Of a DNA stretch of 64,000 nucleotides, positions 26,583-36,254 are shown one piece after another. Where the stretch lies: positions 29,281-93,280 of the forward strand of contig JALSPK010000141.1 of NCBI GenBank assembly GCA_026986005.1, read 5' to 3'. A program made the position numbers and the translations under genes. Within the stretch, counting starts at the first letter, position 1. Every line of letters begins with the position of its first letter. The DNA is from Saprospiraceae bacterium (GTDB lineage Bacteria > Bacteroidota > Bacteroidia > Chitinophagales > Saprospiraceae). Below the pieces are notes generated by a model. It did not search any database and was not told the DNA's origin. It saw nothing but the letters and a program-made list of their open reading frames with translations.

Positions 26583-27200
26583 ATGTTAAAATACATGGCC
26601 TTTATTGTTTTATTTTTTCTTTCTAGTATTTTACCTGCGCAAAATCTAAGTGTAGATAAAAATGAATTGTATATTGTTGATACGACACAAAGTAGTATAT
26701 CATGGAATTGTGGGCAACATTTTGGATGTATTTTAATAGATACAGGATACGTTGAGGTGATAAATAATGATCCGGTTGGAGGAAAGTTTTTTATAGATTT
26801 GAATTCACTTTATGTTGAAGATATTGAACATGAACTATTGAGATTAACTTTGGCCAATGTAATCAAATCGCATGAATTTTTTGATGCTGGTCATTATCCT
26901 AATATAGTTTTTTTGATAGAAAAGTTGATTGAAATTGATGACAACTTCTATAATGTAGCAGGGCAATTAACGATAAAAAATATGACATTGCCTGTAAATT
27001 TTAATTGTGAAATAAATATTGAAGATGATAGTATTTCGGTTTATTCGGAATATTTTGGAATAGATAGGACAGAATGGGGTATTAATTATCTATCAAAAAA
27101 GTTTGATCCGGAAGAAAAAGAGCAAATGCATGTACCGGATATAATAGAGTTTTTAATACATTTAAAGGCCAAAAAGATTAAAAAGAAAAAAGAAAAATAA
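26583..27200 (+). CDS. YceI-like periplasmic protein inside the nos operon
   Basis: The 205-residue protein has a signal peptide (cleavage near LPAQN) and a YceI-type domain: the start LYIVDTTQSSISW, GGKFFIDLNSL, FFDAGHYPNIVF, GQLTIKNMTLPVNF and the end GIDRTEWGINY all match the family pattern. YceI proteins are lipocalin-like beta-barrels that bind isoprenoid or other lipids. The gene lies 10 bp after nosL and 6 bp before nosY, so its product is probably needed with the maturation machinery. Its role in N2O reduction is not established. Confidence 0.85.
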   Translation: MLKYMAFIVLFFLSSILPAQNLSVDKNELYIVDTTQSSISWNCGQHFGCILIDTGYVEVINNDPVGGKFFIDLNSLYVEDIEHELLRLTLANVIKSHEFFDAGHYPNIVFLIEKLIEIDDNFYNVAGQLTIKNMTLPVNFNCEINIEDDSISVYSEYFGIDRTEWGINYLSKKFDPEEKEQMHVPDIIEFLIHLKAKKIKKKKEK

Positions 27201-27206
27201 TAGATT

Positions 27207-28037
27207 ATGGGTAAAGGATTTTTATATATGACAGAGTTGGATTTAATGCAAAACTTAAGGTCTAAATCATTTTGGGCTTATAGTTTTTTGTTTGGTGCAT
27301 TTGTAGCTGTGATGTTTTTGTCGGGAGTAACAGAATCCCAGATAATTGGATTTGTCGGATTGAGTAGATTGATGGTGACATTTATGCAGGTAAGTATGGC
27401 TATTCTTCCTATTTACGTATTGATAACAACAGTAAGATCAGTAGTAGGAGATAGAGAATCAAACGTGATGGAGTATATGTTATCATTGCCGGTATCTTTT
27501 TCTGCTTATTATTGGAGCAAATTTGTCAGTAAATTTTTAGTGATTTATATTCCTGTATTATTTGCATTGATAGTGGCGGTAATATGGGGTAGTTTGAAGA
27601 ATTTGGATGTTCCTTGGGATTTATTTTTCTTTTATAGTGCATTATTAGCTGCATTGATTTTTAATTTTTTGGGTCTTGGGATGTTAATTTCGTCTATGGC
27701 TAAATCGCAAGAAATTGCTATTGGAACCGCATTTATAATATGGTTGATCTTAGTGGCTTTTTTGGATTTGTTGTTGATGGGACTTATGCTAAAGATGCGT
27801 ATGAACCCTGATTTAGTTATTTGGGGAGGTATGATTAATCCATTGCAGATATTTAGAACAGGATCTCTCATTCTCTTTGATCCCAAACTAACTGTAATGG
27901 GACCGGCATCTTATTATGTTTTAGATGTCATGGGAAGAAATGCTTTTTTGATAATGTCAATAGCTTATCCTTTGTTTTTAGGATGGTTATTTGCCTTTTT
28001 AGGCAGTAGATACTTTAATAGAAATGATGTGATTTAG
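27207..28037 (+). CDS. nosY: NosY, ABC transporter permease
   Basis: The 276-residue inner-membrane protein has six hydrophobic helices. The sequence SVVGDRESNVMEYMLSLPVS is typical of the ABC-2 NosY family, where the cytoplasmic coupling region contacts NosF. It works with NosF and NosD in CuZ assembly. It is the last nos gene; no terminator is visible in the 147 bp after it. Confidence 0.9.
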   Translation: MGKGFLYMTELDLMQNLRSKSFWAYSFLFGAFVAVMFLSGVTESQIIGFVGLSRLMVTFMQVSMAILPIYVLITTVRSVVGDRESNVMEYMLSLPVSFSAYYWSKFVSKFLVIYIPVLFALIVAVIWGSLKNLDVPWDLFFFYSALLAALIFNFLGLGMLISSMAKSQEIAIGTAFIIWLILVAFLDLLLMGLMLKMRMNPDLVIWGGMINPLQIFRTGSLILFDPKLTVMGPASYYVLDVMGRNAFLIMSIAYPLFLGWLFAFLGSRYFNRNDVI

Positions 28038-28184
28038 TTTTAAATTAGTTAATAAAATAAAGAAAATAAATCTATTGTGGTTTAGATTATGAAACACATA
28101 AGGCACATAAGGAACAGATAGGTATTAATTATTATAATGGTATTTTCAAATTGCTAATTGAGGAAAACAACAAAAATATAAACA

Positions 28185-29087
28185 ATGTATTTATTTAATT
28201 ATTTTATTTTACTTGGATTGTCAATGTTGTTAATCGCTTGTAATGCTGATAAAGCTTCAGTTGAGAAACTTTATCCTAATGAACCGGATACGATAAGTTT
28301 GATTAAGCTTGCCAATTTTCTTAGCGATGAAGATGTTATTAGAATAGCGAAATCCGATAATAAAATGGACAATTACAAAGGTGTAAAAGAGGTACCGCAG
28401 GATAGAGACGATTTCAGGTTTGATACTTTAGACGATTTATATTGGAAAGGTATTCACTCCATAAAATCAGATTTTAGAGCAGCCAGTTTTAGGAGTTCGG
28501 ATTGCAGCGAAGCTGATTTTTCGGGGTCTGACTTTAGAGTAGCTGATATCAGATGGACAAGTTTCTTTTTTTCAAATATGGACAGTTGTATGTTTTCTCA
28601 ATCCAAGATGTTTCACGTATATGGTACAGGAGGAACATTTAATAATTGTGATTTTAGAGGAGCCAATATGTTTGGGATGGAAGCGCACGCTGCACAATTA
28701 AAAAACTGTAATTTTTCAAATGCATTAATGAAGGATACAGAATTTACGGATTCGGATTTTACGGGTAGTACTGCAATAAATGTAAGGTTTATACGGGCTG
28801 TGATGGACAATGTCAAGTTGGACACAATGGATTTGAGCTATTCGGATTTTACCGGGGCAAGTTTAAAGAAGACAACATTTATAAATTCTAGATTGCTTGA
28901 TGTAAATTTTCAAGGAGCACATTGCCAGAATGCTGATTTTAGCGGAGCTGATTTGAAGGGAGCCAATTTTTTCGGAACGGAATTTAAAGACACAAAATTT
29001 GTTGGAGCAATTAATATTCCATCGAATATAAAGCATATGATAAAAGAAGGAATTGCCACGGGAACTTTGCAGGTTCAGGGGGAATAA
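28185..29087 (+). CDS. Pentapeptide-repeat lipoprotein
   Basis: The 300-residue protein has lipobox LLIAC (Cys19). From about residue 95 to 285 it consists of A(D/N)(L/F)xx-type pentapeptide repeats such as ADFSGSDFRVAD, ANFFGTEFKDT and DFRGANMFGM, which fold as a quadrilateral beta-helix. Function is unknown; such helices usually mediate protein contacts. It follows nosY in the same orientation, and whether it belongs to the nos regulon is unclear. Confidence 0.85.
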   Translation: MYLFNYFILLGLSMLLIACNADKASVEKLYPNEPDTISLIKLANFLSDEDVIRIAKSDNKMDNYKGVKEVPQDRDDFRFDTLDDLYWKGIHSIKSDFRAASFRSSDCSEADFSGSDFRVADIRWTSFFFSNMDSCMFSQSKMFHVYGTGGTFNNCDFRGANMFGMEAHAAQLKNCNFSNALMKDTEFTDSDFTGSTAINVRFIRAVMDNVKLDTMDLSYSDFTGASLKKTTFINSRLLDVNFQGAHCQNADFSGADLKGANFFGTEFKDTKFVGAINIPSNIKHMIKEGIATGTLQVQGE

Positions 29088-29151
29088 CACCTTGCTTCTT
29101 GCTGAATACATAGGTAATACTATGATGAGTTAAGATAACAGTATAATTTGT

Positions 29152-30603
29152 TTAAAACTCATAGCATTTTATTTTTCGAATTGATTTTCTTTTGTGTTTA
29201 TTAGTTTTCTTTTCCCAAAAAGGGTTAAATTTTAGACCTATGTATATATCTGAACCTGTATAATGAGTTTGGCTTGAAAACACGCTCAAAATATTGTCAG
29301 AACCTAGTGTTAGGTAAGCTAGTCTAATGGAAGTTCCAATTCGGAAATCTCTCCAATTGTATATAACAAATGGTACTGAAACTGAAAACCACCTATGTTC
29401 AATTCTTGGTGTGATAGCAAAGATATTGTCTCTAGCGACAGCATGACTCTTGGATGTTATGCGCTGGATTAATGTCGTATTTAAATGCAGCCATTGCGAA
29501 AAAGAATAATCAAATTGCAAACTCAAGGCAAAAGGAAGCCATACACTAAAAGAATTTGCAACAAACGATTCCTCAGGGTTGTTTAGGGCTTGCTTGCTTA
29601 ATATTTTATTTATGGAATCTATTTGGGATAATTGGTTGATTCCTTTATAATCATTGATATCAAAAATAGCCAAAGTATCAATGTCTATTTTATACTCCAA
29701 TGCATTTTTATTGAATTTGATGAAACCTATGTCCAACAACGATACCCCAATTCTGAATTTCTGATCTTTTAAATTTTCACCAAAAATAATTGTTGTACCA
29801 AGATCTACTGATACTCCTACTCCATTTTGTTTTAACAGAAAATGATTAGCATTAAAACTTCTAGTGGTAATACCATATTGCAAATTAGCTTTACCTATAA
29901 TTGCAATTGAGTCATTTGGCATTTGTTGGAGGAGAAAAGTTTTTTTGTTATCAAAAAATCCGGCTTCATTTCCTGCCAAGTATTTTACGGTAATGCCAAT
30001 TAAGGTATTAGTTGAATACCCTTTAACTCTTTTAACATAATTCAGACCATACTCTTGCCAGGACAAATATCCGGCTTTAAATGAAGATATTGGAAAAGAC
30101 CGGTAAAAAGGTTTATTAAAATATGTATAAAAACTTAGTTCTTTTGGAATTTTTTGAATATTTGCAATCGCTCTGAAGGCAGAAACAAAACCAATTGAAC
30201 TATTCTTGTCTATTTTTATAGTAAAAGAAGGTCCGTTTAGCTTTCCCGATAGTGCGACACTACTTACTTTTTTACTTTTGTAAAAATCCAAATAAACAGT
30301 TTCAGCTGAAAGAAAACCGCCTCCGGTTTTCAGAGAATCAAATTCAAAGCTAAGACTCTTTCTTTTTTTATATAATCTATAACTATTTGTGTTTTTTAAA
30401 TAACCGTAGTTATTATCAAAAAATACTCCCGCGGATATAATATTGATGTCCCATGGATGTGGAGTTAAAAACGAATTGGCAGGATTGATCCAAATAGCAT
30501 TGATACCTGCATGATTTTCCTGACTCAGTCCCAGCTGCTCTTGTCCTTTTGAAATACCCAAACAAAAGGAAAAAACAATTAAAAATAATAAAAAACGATT
30601 CAC
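29152..30603 (-). CDS. DUF5723-type outer-membrane protein
   Basis: The 483-residue protein has a signal peptide (ending SKGQE) and long stretches of alternating strands typical of an outer-membrane barrel. The GINAIWINPANSFL segment and overall plan resemble DUF5723/PorV-like proteins of Bacteroidota. The first codon is GTG; no in-frame ATG precedes it. The C-terminus ends with a lysine-rich tail and KCYEF. Function unknown; the gene is convergent with the pentapeptide gene. Confidence 0.7.
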   Translation of the reverse strand: MNRFLLFLIVFSFCLGISKGQEQLGLSQENHAGINAIWINPANSFLTPHPWDINIISAGVFFDNNYGYLKNTNSYRLYKKRKSLSFEFDSLKTGGGFLSAETVYLDFYKSKKVSSVALSGKLNGPSFTIKIDKNSSIGFVSAFRAIANIQKIPKELSFYTYFNKPFYRSFPISSFKAGYLSWQEYGLNYVKRVKGYSTNTLIGITVKYLAGNEAGFFDNKKTFLLQQMPNDSIAIIGKANLQYGITTRSFNANHFLLKQNGVGVSVDLGTTIIFGENLKDQKFRIGVSLLDIGFIKFNKNALEYKIDIDTLAIFDINDYKGINQLSQIDSINKILSKQALNNPEESFVANSFSVWLPFALSLQFDYSFSQWLHLNTTLIQRITSKSHAVARDNIFAITPRIEHRWFSVSVPFVIYNWRDFRIGTSIRLAYLTLGSDNILSVFSSQTHYTGSDIYIGLKFNPFWEKKTNKHKRKSIRKIKCYEF

Positions 30604-30652
30604 TAATATTTTTTTTGGCGTTATGTAGTGTTTTCACGAAAACAAACAATTA

Positions 30653-30877
30653 TTAAAATTCAAATTTGTAGCGTTTCCCTTTAGACACTTTGTATATAAT
30701 AATACGTAAAGTAACACAAAATAGCAGCCAAAAGTATAAATATTCGCAATAAATATATAGTTCAACATGAGTTTTTTTTAATTGTTCGTGAATTATCCAT
30801 TCAAGTTGACTATTGATACTTCTATATTCATCGTCTGCCCAACGTTTCAAGGCAACATAAGTAGCTCCATCCCGCAC
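30653..30877 (-). pseudogene. Ribbon-helix-helix regulator remnant
   Basis: The first ~35 codons encode ALKRWADDEYRSINSQLEW, which resembles the C-terminal half of Arc-like ribbon-helix-helix proteins (xxxWAxxEFRSVNxQIExLL). The N-terminal strand is missing and the rest is a hydrophobic, unrelated tail. The apparent first codon is GTG. It reads on in frame from the decayed transposase fragment upstream, so it looks like a junction of two remnants. Confidence 0.45.
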
Positions 30878-30879
30878 AT

Positions 30880-31093
30880 CCTAAAAACAATGTGCTTCGA
30901 TAAAAAAAGCCTCTGTACCCTTTTCTCTGTATATTAACAATAATCGAAAACCGGCATAATCATCTTCTGAATGCTGTTAAATAGGCATCATACCATTAAA
31001 ATAATACACGATACCTTCTCGCTTCTGAAAACCAACATAAGTATTGATTAATGTTGCTTGTGCCGGAAAAATAGGTAATAATGTTTGTGGCAT
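30880..31093 (-). pseudogene. Transposase N-terminal fragment with in-frame stop
   Basis: Reading from the ATG at 31093 gives MPQTLLPIFPAQATLIN, then VGFQKREGIVYYFNGMMPI, a stop codon (30977-30979), and QHSEDDYAGFRLL in the same frame. The motif series (LFP..ATLIN, GFxKxxGxVYYFxGxxPI, HxEDDxxxFR) is, from memory, the start of a helix-turn-helix leader found on Bacteroidota transposase-type genes. The internal stop and loss of everything downstream show decay. Confidence 0.5.
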
Positions 31094-31203
31094 ATGGATT
31101 CATTTTAAATTACCTTCCACAAAATAAAAAAAAATTGCAATATATTTATTTTCAGTTTGTTTTTAGTACCTCAATTTTTAGGGGAAGTTGCTCTGAATTT
31201 TCT

Positions 31204-32676
31204 TCATTTTTTTCTTGATATTAATAATAGTCCCAGATAAGTTAACAGACCATTTAGTGCAAGAATGAAAAATCCAAAAGTAAACCCATTGAACCATTGC
31301 TCAGAATTGACATCAATAATATATGATATAATAGGAGCAATTAGTGCGATAGGTATTACCCATTTGTCTATTACTGCTCGTTTGTTTGTAAGTCCAAATG
31401 TAAATAACCCCAAGATAGGGCCATAGGTGTAACCGGCAGCTTTGAACAGTCCATTAATGACAGCATCATTGTTCAATATATTAAAAATAACAATAACAAA
31501 AAACAGGACTATGGAAAATCCAATATGTACTAACATACGCTGTTTCTTTTTGACTTTTTCTGTTTTCTCTGACTTGTTGCAATTCATAAAGTCAATACAA
31601 AATGATGTTGTCAATCCGGTCAAGGCGGAGTCAGCACTCGAATATGCTGCTGCAATAATACCGATAATGAATACAACGCCCACTACAGGTGGTAGATATT
31701 GTAAAGCAATCGTCGGGTACAATAAATCCGACTTGGATGGAATGTCAATTCCTTTGGATTGGGCAAATATATAAAGTAGTGCTCCTAATGAAAGAAACAA
31801 TAGATTTACAAAAACCAGTATTATACTAAATGAATACATGTTTTTTTTTGCTTCACCGATAGTCTTGCAAGAAAGGTTTTTTTGCATCATATCCTGATCC
31901 ATACCCGTCATTACTATAGCTATAAGAGCGCCACTAAAAAACTGTTTAAAGAAATAATTAGGGTTACTCCATCCGTTTTCAAAGTAAAAGATTTTACTGT
32001 ATTTACTATTTTTTAGAGTATCAATCATATCAAATATCCCCATTCCCATTTCTTTTCCAATAAAAATAATGGTCAAAACTACAGCCGAGATCAAAGCAGC
32101 TGTTTGTATCGTGTCTGTGACTACTATTGTCTTAATACCTCCCCTGAACGTATATATCCAAATCAGTATTATTGTAGATGCAACAGTGACAGGAAAAGAT
32201 ACACCTAAAGGTTCCATTAAAAATTTTTGAAGTACTATTGCCACTAGAAAAAGTCTGAATGCTGAACCGATTATTTTTGATATCAAAAAATAAAATGCAG
32301 AAGTCTTGTAAGAGTAAAAGCCAAATCTTTGTAACATATATTCATATATAGATGTAAGCTTGAGTTTGTAGTAAAGCGGCATCAATACGTTTGCTATAAC
32401 GATATAACCGAGAAGATATCCAAAAACCAATTGCATATAAGCAAAATTTTCATTAGTCCCCGACTTCCCTACTACACCCGGTATTGATATAAAAGTAACT
32501 CCTGATAATGAAGCCCCAATCATTCCAAAGGCGACTAAAAACCAAGGTGATTTTCTGCCTGCAAGAAAAAAGCTTTCATTGTCTCCTTTCTTACTAGTAA
32601 TAAAAGCAACAATGATTAGCATTAAAAAATATAATGCTATAATAAGTAAAATAATCTGGGGAGAGATGCTATTCAT
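31204..32676 (-). CDS. Sodium:solute symporter (SSS family)
   Basis: The 490-residue protein has 13 or so membrane helices. ESFFLAGRKSPWFLVAFGMIGAS and the GTYRGG-like TFRGGIKTIVVTDTIQ segment are conserved in the sodium:solute symporter family, and AAYSSADSALTGLTTSF carries the serines that contribute to the Na2 site. The substrate cannot be predicted. It is monocistronic and bounded upstream by a 293-bp AT-rich gap. Confidence 0.88.
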   Translation of the reverse strand: MNSISPQIILLIIALYFLMLIIVAFITSKKGDNESFFLAGRKSPWFLVAFGMIGASLSGVTFISIPGVVGKSGTNENFAYMQLVFGYLLGYIVIANVLMPLYYKLKLTSIYEYMLQRFGFYSYKTSAFYFLISKIIGSAFRLFLVAIVLQKFLMEPLGVSFPVTVASTIILIWIYTFRGGIKTIVVTDTIQTAALISAVVLTIIFIGKEMGMGIFDMIDTLKNSKYSKIFYFENGWSNPNYFFKQFFSGALIAIVMTGMDQDMMQKNLSCKTIGEAKKNMYSFSIILVFVNLLFLSLGALLYIFAQSKGIDIPSKSDLLYPTIALQYLPPVVGVVFIIGIIAAAYSSADSALTGLTTSFCIDFMNCNKSEKTEKVKKKQRMLVHIGFSIVLFFVIVIFNILNNDAVINGLFKAAGYTYGPILGLFTFGLTNKRAVIDKWVIPIALIAPIISYIIDVNSEQWFNGFTFGFFILALNGLLTYLGLLLISRKK

Positions 32677-32911
32677 AAACTAGATATTAGTTGGTTTAAA
32701 TAATAAGTTCAGTAGTATTTAACTTTAGATTCTAGAGCGAAGATAATATTTTTAACATAATTTAGTTTATTCTAAATGAAAAAAAATGCTGATTATAGAA
32801 CTTTACTTGTTAATTATTTATTAATCTTATGATAGACAATATTTATTGACAATATTTTATGTTAATTTAAAGTATATTGCATATCGTATATAGAATTTAT
32901 GTAATATTAAC

Positions 32912-32919
32912 TATTTTTG
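32912..32919 (+). promoter_or_regulatory. -7 promoter element (TATTTTTG)
   Basis: TAnnTTTG match 50 bp before the start of the giant repeat protein gene at 32970. Confidence 0.4.
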
Positions 32920-32969
32920 TAAAATATTTGAAGGTATAGCCGAATCACAAAAAATAAACACCAACTATT

Positions 32970-35900
32970 ATGTCAAAGAAATTATTGATTTTACTTATTT
33001 TGTTTTTGGACAGCAGTTTGTTTTATTCCCAGCTCACAGCTTCTACTATTGGCAAGGAAGTCAATGGATATAGCGTTGGTATATCATATGGAAAAACTAG
33101 TCAGCTCAGTGATATTCCCGCTTCAGGAGGCTGGGGAATAGATTTGATGGTTGGTAAAACTCTTTATTATGACGTAGATGCTATGTTTTCTTTCGATTTG
33201 TTGGGAAATTTAGATTACCTTGTCTCTAAAGGTTTGGACACAGACGCTAAAGTTGCACCTTTTGAAAATAGCGTTTTAAAAAAATCAAATTATAAATTTT
33301 TCTTCAATAATAATAAAACATCGCTTTTTGGCATTGGGCTGGACGGAAGGTTGACATTAAATAAATATCGTGAAGAGCAAAATTGGTATGCTTCGCTTTA
33401 TGCAGGAGGTATTTTGGGTATTTATTCTGTGAGAATGGATATGGAAGACGCAAATGGAAATAATTATTCTTCTGCATTTGGCAAAATCATAAATGATTCT
33501 AAAAGCGATAAAAAGCGACAATTAAAAGAGATATTGGACGGTAAATATGAAACGAAAGCAGAGGGCTTCAACACGACCGGATTGAAGACAGGTATTATGC
33601 CTGCTATAGGGATGGAATTTGGATATGATATCACGGATTTTATCAGTCTATATGTAAGAGATAAACTATATTTTTCAGGCACAAACAAGATAGATGGTGA
33701 AGTTCACTTGGATGAGAGCAATGATTTATTGAATTTTGCTAGTGTGGGATTCAATTATTATTTTCACAAAGCAGAGTCTCGACCTACTACACGACCAAGG
33801 CGTAAGACTATGACCGATCCTGTCAATGGGTATGAGTTACCGGAAGAAGTATTGGATGAAAAATTTCCGGAAGTAAAGATTATTTTACCTGCAAAAAGGC
33901 CATTTAATAGCCCAACTGCGCAGATTTTGATAAAAGCTCAAATAAAAAATGTCAATAATATCGATGATATTTATTGTAAAGTTAATGATAGAAAAGTAAA
34001 TTTTGATTATAATGATTCCTATGTTCAATTTGTAGCAACTTTGGAACCGGGAGACAATAAGATACAAATTTATGCAAAAAATGAATATGGTCAAAGTCGC
34101 GATGTCATATCAATTTATCATCAAGGAGGAAGAGAGGAAGTTTCGGAACCTGAGATAAAATTGATGAATCCTGTAGAATCTGTTTTTTATTCAGAAGAGG
34201 AAGTATTTGAAATAAAAGCAATAGTTGATTTTGTAAAAAACAAAAAACATATCAAGATTTTAGCAAATGGGCATCCTTTCAAAAGCTATCATTTTGATCC
34301 GGATACTAAAGAGTTCAGAATAAAAGTTAGGTTAGCTGAGGGAATAAATAGTTTTGAAATAATAGCAGAAAATGAAGAAGGGAAAGCAATAAACAACTTT
34401 GATATTTATTATAAAACCAAGCCTCCAAAAGATACCGTTAAATCTTCGACAGGAAAATCAGCAGGATTGCCAACTATTGTGGTTATCAGTCCAAAATCTT
34501 CAAACGCAAATATTGATAATACGGATTTATTGAATTATGAAGCTAAAGTAACCAATGTAAGAAGCAAGAGCGATATAACCTTTACAGTAAATGGTAAAAG
34601 GAATAAATATTATGATTTTGATAGTAATACGGGTGTTATCAAAGATAGAATCAGTATTTTTGATGATGTCACAAAAATCAAACTTGTTGTGAAAAATGAT
34701 TTTGGTTCAGCTATGAAAGAAACCACAGTATATATTGGAAAAGAACCCAATGATAGCGATCAAGAAGAAAATATAATTGAATTTTTAGAAGTTACAAAGC
34801 CGGATGTGGATTGTAAAGTAGATATATCTGTAAAAATTGAGGGTGCAAAAAGAAAACATAATCTACATTTGTTCTTAAATCAATTTGAGGTCAGAAATTT
34901 TTCTTTCTCTAAATCAACCCGTACATTAAAAAGCACATTGTATTTGGATGAAGGCTCAAATAAAATAAAGGTTGTTTTTGACAAAGACGGTACAGAAAAG
35001 GAAAATGTATACAGCATTAAATGTGGTTTGGGCGATAATTCTGAAAATGGAGATGATGGAGAAGGAAATATTGATCTACCGATTGAGCATAAACCGGAAA
35101 TAAACATTGAATATCCGGTAGAGGGAAAGACAATAGAAGAAAAGAATATTGTATTTAGATCAAAGGTTAAATATGTAGATAATAAAGAAGGAATTAGGCT
35201 GAGTATTAATGGTAATCCAATATATAGCTTTGATTTTGATCCTGAAACAGGTGATTTAAGTGCACAAATAGAATTAGACGAAGGTGAATCTAAAATAGAG
35301 CTAAGTGCTACAAATACATTCGGTAACGTAAGTGTACTGATAGGTATTACTTATGAAAAACCTTTAGCCGGTCCGGCTTCTGTATTGATTAATTCTCCTA
35401 GAAATGGGTTTAAAACCGATGAGAACACAGCTGTTTTTAGAGCAACAGTAGAAAATGTTGACAATATGGATGATATTTATGTAACGCTCAACGGTGAGGA
35501 TTTTAGAGATTTTCAACTTGATAAAGTCAGGAGTATTATTTACGGTCATTTACCATTGCGCTTAGGTAAAAATACACTTAGAGTAGAAGCGGATAATAGA
35601 TTGGGCGAGGATTCTGATGACGTGAAATTTTATTTTAGATCAGAGGTGCTTCCTGCTATTAAGATAACCTCCCCCAAACGCGGTGTGGTGATGGGAGTAG
35701 CATATGCACCATTGGAAGCGATTGTACAAAATGTAAAAAGTAAAACCGGAGCGATAATATATGTTAATTCTAAAAAATATACATCTTTAAAGATTTCCGA
35801 TGAATTGCTAACATCAAAAGTTCCTTTGAAAAATGGAGAAAATGAGATAATAGTAAAAATCGCAAATGAATATGGATCAGCATCAGATACTACAATGGTA

Positions 35901-36194
35901 TTGTTTAACGGGAAGCCTAAAAAACCTGAAATATCCATTTTGAAACCGGCAAAATCCGGAAAAACGGTAAAAAGTAGTGCTTATGCATTTGAGGCAAGAG
36001 TTGAAGGAATAAAACATTCATCATTTGTTGATCTGACAGTAAACAATGTTAAGGTTAATAATATAGATTATTTTAAAAGTTCAAAACTTATAAAAGCACA
36101 GATCAAATTGAGAAAAGGATGGAATTATATCAAGATTAATGCGCGCAACAATTCCGGTAGCGTAAAAGCAAATACTAAAATATTTTTGAAATGA
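32970..36194 (+). CDS. Giant secreted protein: barrel-like N-terminus plus Ig-like repeats
   Basis: The 1074-residue protein has a signal peptide (about 1-21). Residues ~25-270 have the strand pattern of an outer-membrane beta-barrel, ending FASVGFNYYFHK. After a proline/arginine linker come eight or so repeats of ~95 residues of the type PEIxIxxPxxGxxxx...VxNVxxxxxIxxxxNGxxxxxFxFDxxxxxFxAxIxLxEGxNxIxIxAxNxxG, an Ig-like beta-sandwich pattern. No type IX sorting domain is present at the C-terminus (ends ANTKIFLK). It may be an outer-membrane-anchored surface or periplasmic rod; this is inference. Confidence 0.75.
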   Translation: MSKKLLILLILFLDSSLFYSQLTASTIGKEVNGYSVGISYGKTSQLSDIPASGGWGIDLMVGKTLYYDVDAMFSFDLLGNLDYLVSKGLDTDAKVAPFENSVLKKSNYKFFFNNNKTSLFGIGLDGRLTLNKYREEQNWYASLYAGGILGIYSVRMDMEDANGNNYSSAFGKIINDSKSDKKRQLKEILDGKYETKAEGFNTTGLKTGIMPAIGMEFGYDITDFISLYVRDKLYFSGTNKIDGEVHLDESNDLLNFASVGFNYYFHKAESRPTTRPRRKTMTDPVNGYELPEEVLDEKFPEVKIILPAKRPFNSPTAQILIKAQIKNVNNIDDIYCKVNDRKVNFDYNDSYVQFVATLEPGDNKIQIYAKNEYGQSRDVISIYHQGGREEVSEPEIKLMNPVESVFYSEEEVFEIKAIVDFVKNKKHIKILANGHPFKSYHFDPDTKEFRIKVRLAEGINSFEIIAENEEGKAINNFDIYYKTKPPKDTVKSSTGKSAGLPTIVVISPKSSNANIDNTDLLNYEAKVTNVRSKSDITFTVNGKRNKYYDFDSNTGVIKDRISIFDDVTKIKLVVKNDFGSAMKETTVYIGKEPNDSDQEENIIEFLEVTKPDVDCKVDISVKIEGAKRKHNLHLFLNQFEVRNFSFSKSTRTLKSTLYLDEGSNKIKVVFDKDGTEKENVYSIKCGLGDNSENGDDGEGNIDLPIEHKPEINIEYPVEGKTIEEKNIVFRSKVKYVDNKEGIRLSINGNPIYSFDFDPETGDLSAQIELDEGESKIELSATNTFGNVSVLIGITYEKPLAGPASVLINSPRNGFKTDENTAVFRATVENVDNMDDIYVTLNGEDFRDFQLDKVRSIIYGHLPLRLGKNTLRVEADNRLGEDSDDVKFYFRSEVLPAIKITSPKRGVVMGVAYAPLEAIVQNVKSKTGAIIYVNSKKYTSLKISDELLTSKVPLKNGENEIIVKIANEYGSASDTTMVLFNGKPKKPEISILKPAKSGKTVKSSAYAFEARVEGIKHSSFVDLTVNNVKVNNIDYFKSSKLIKAQIKLRKGWNYIKINARNNSGSVKANTKIFLK

Positions 36195-36254
36195 TTTTCA
36201 GTATCTGATACATGATATTAAAAAAATTATATAACTTAGCATTTTATTTTAAAT

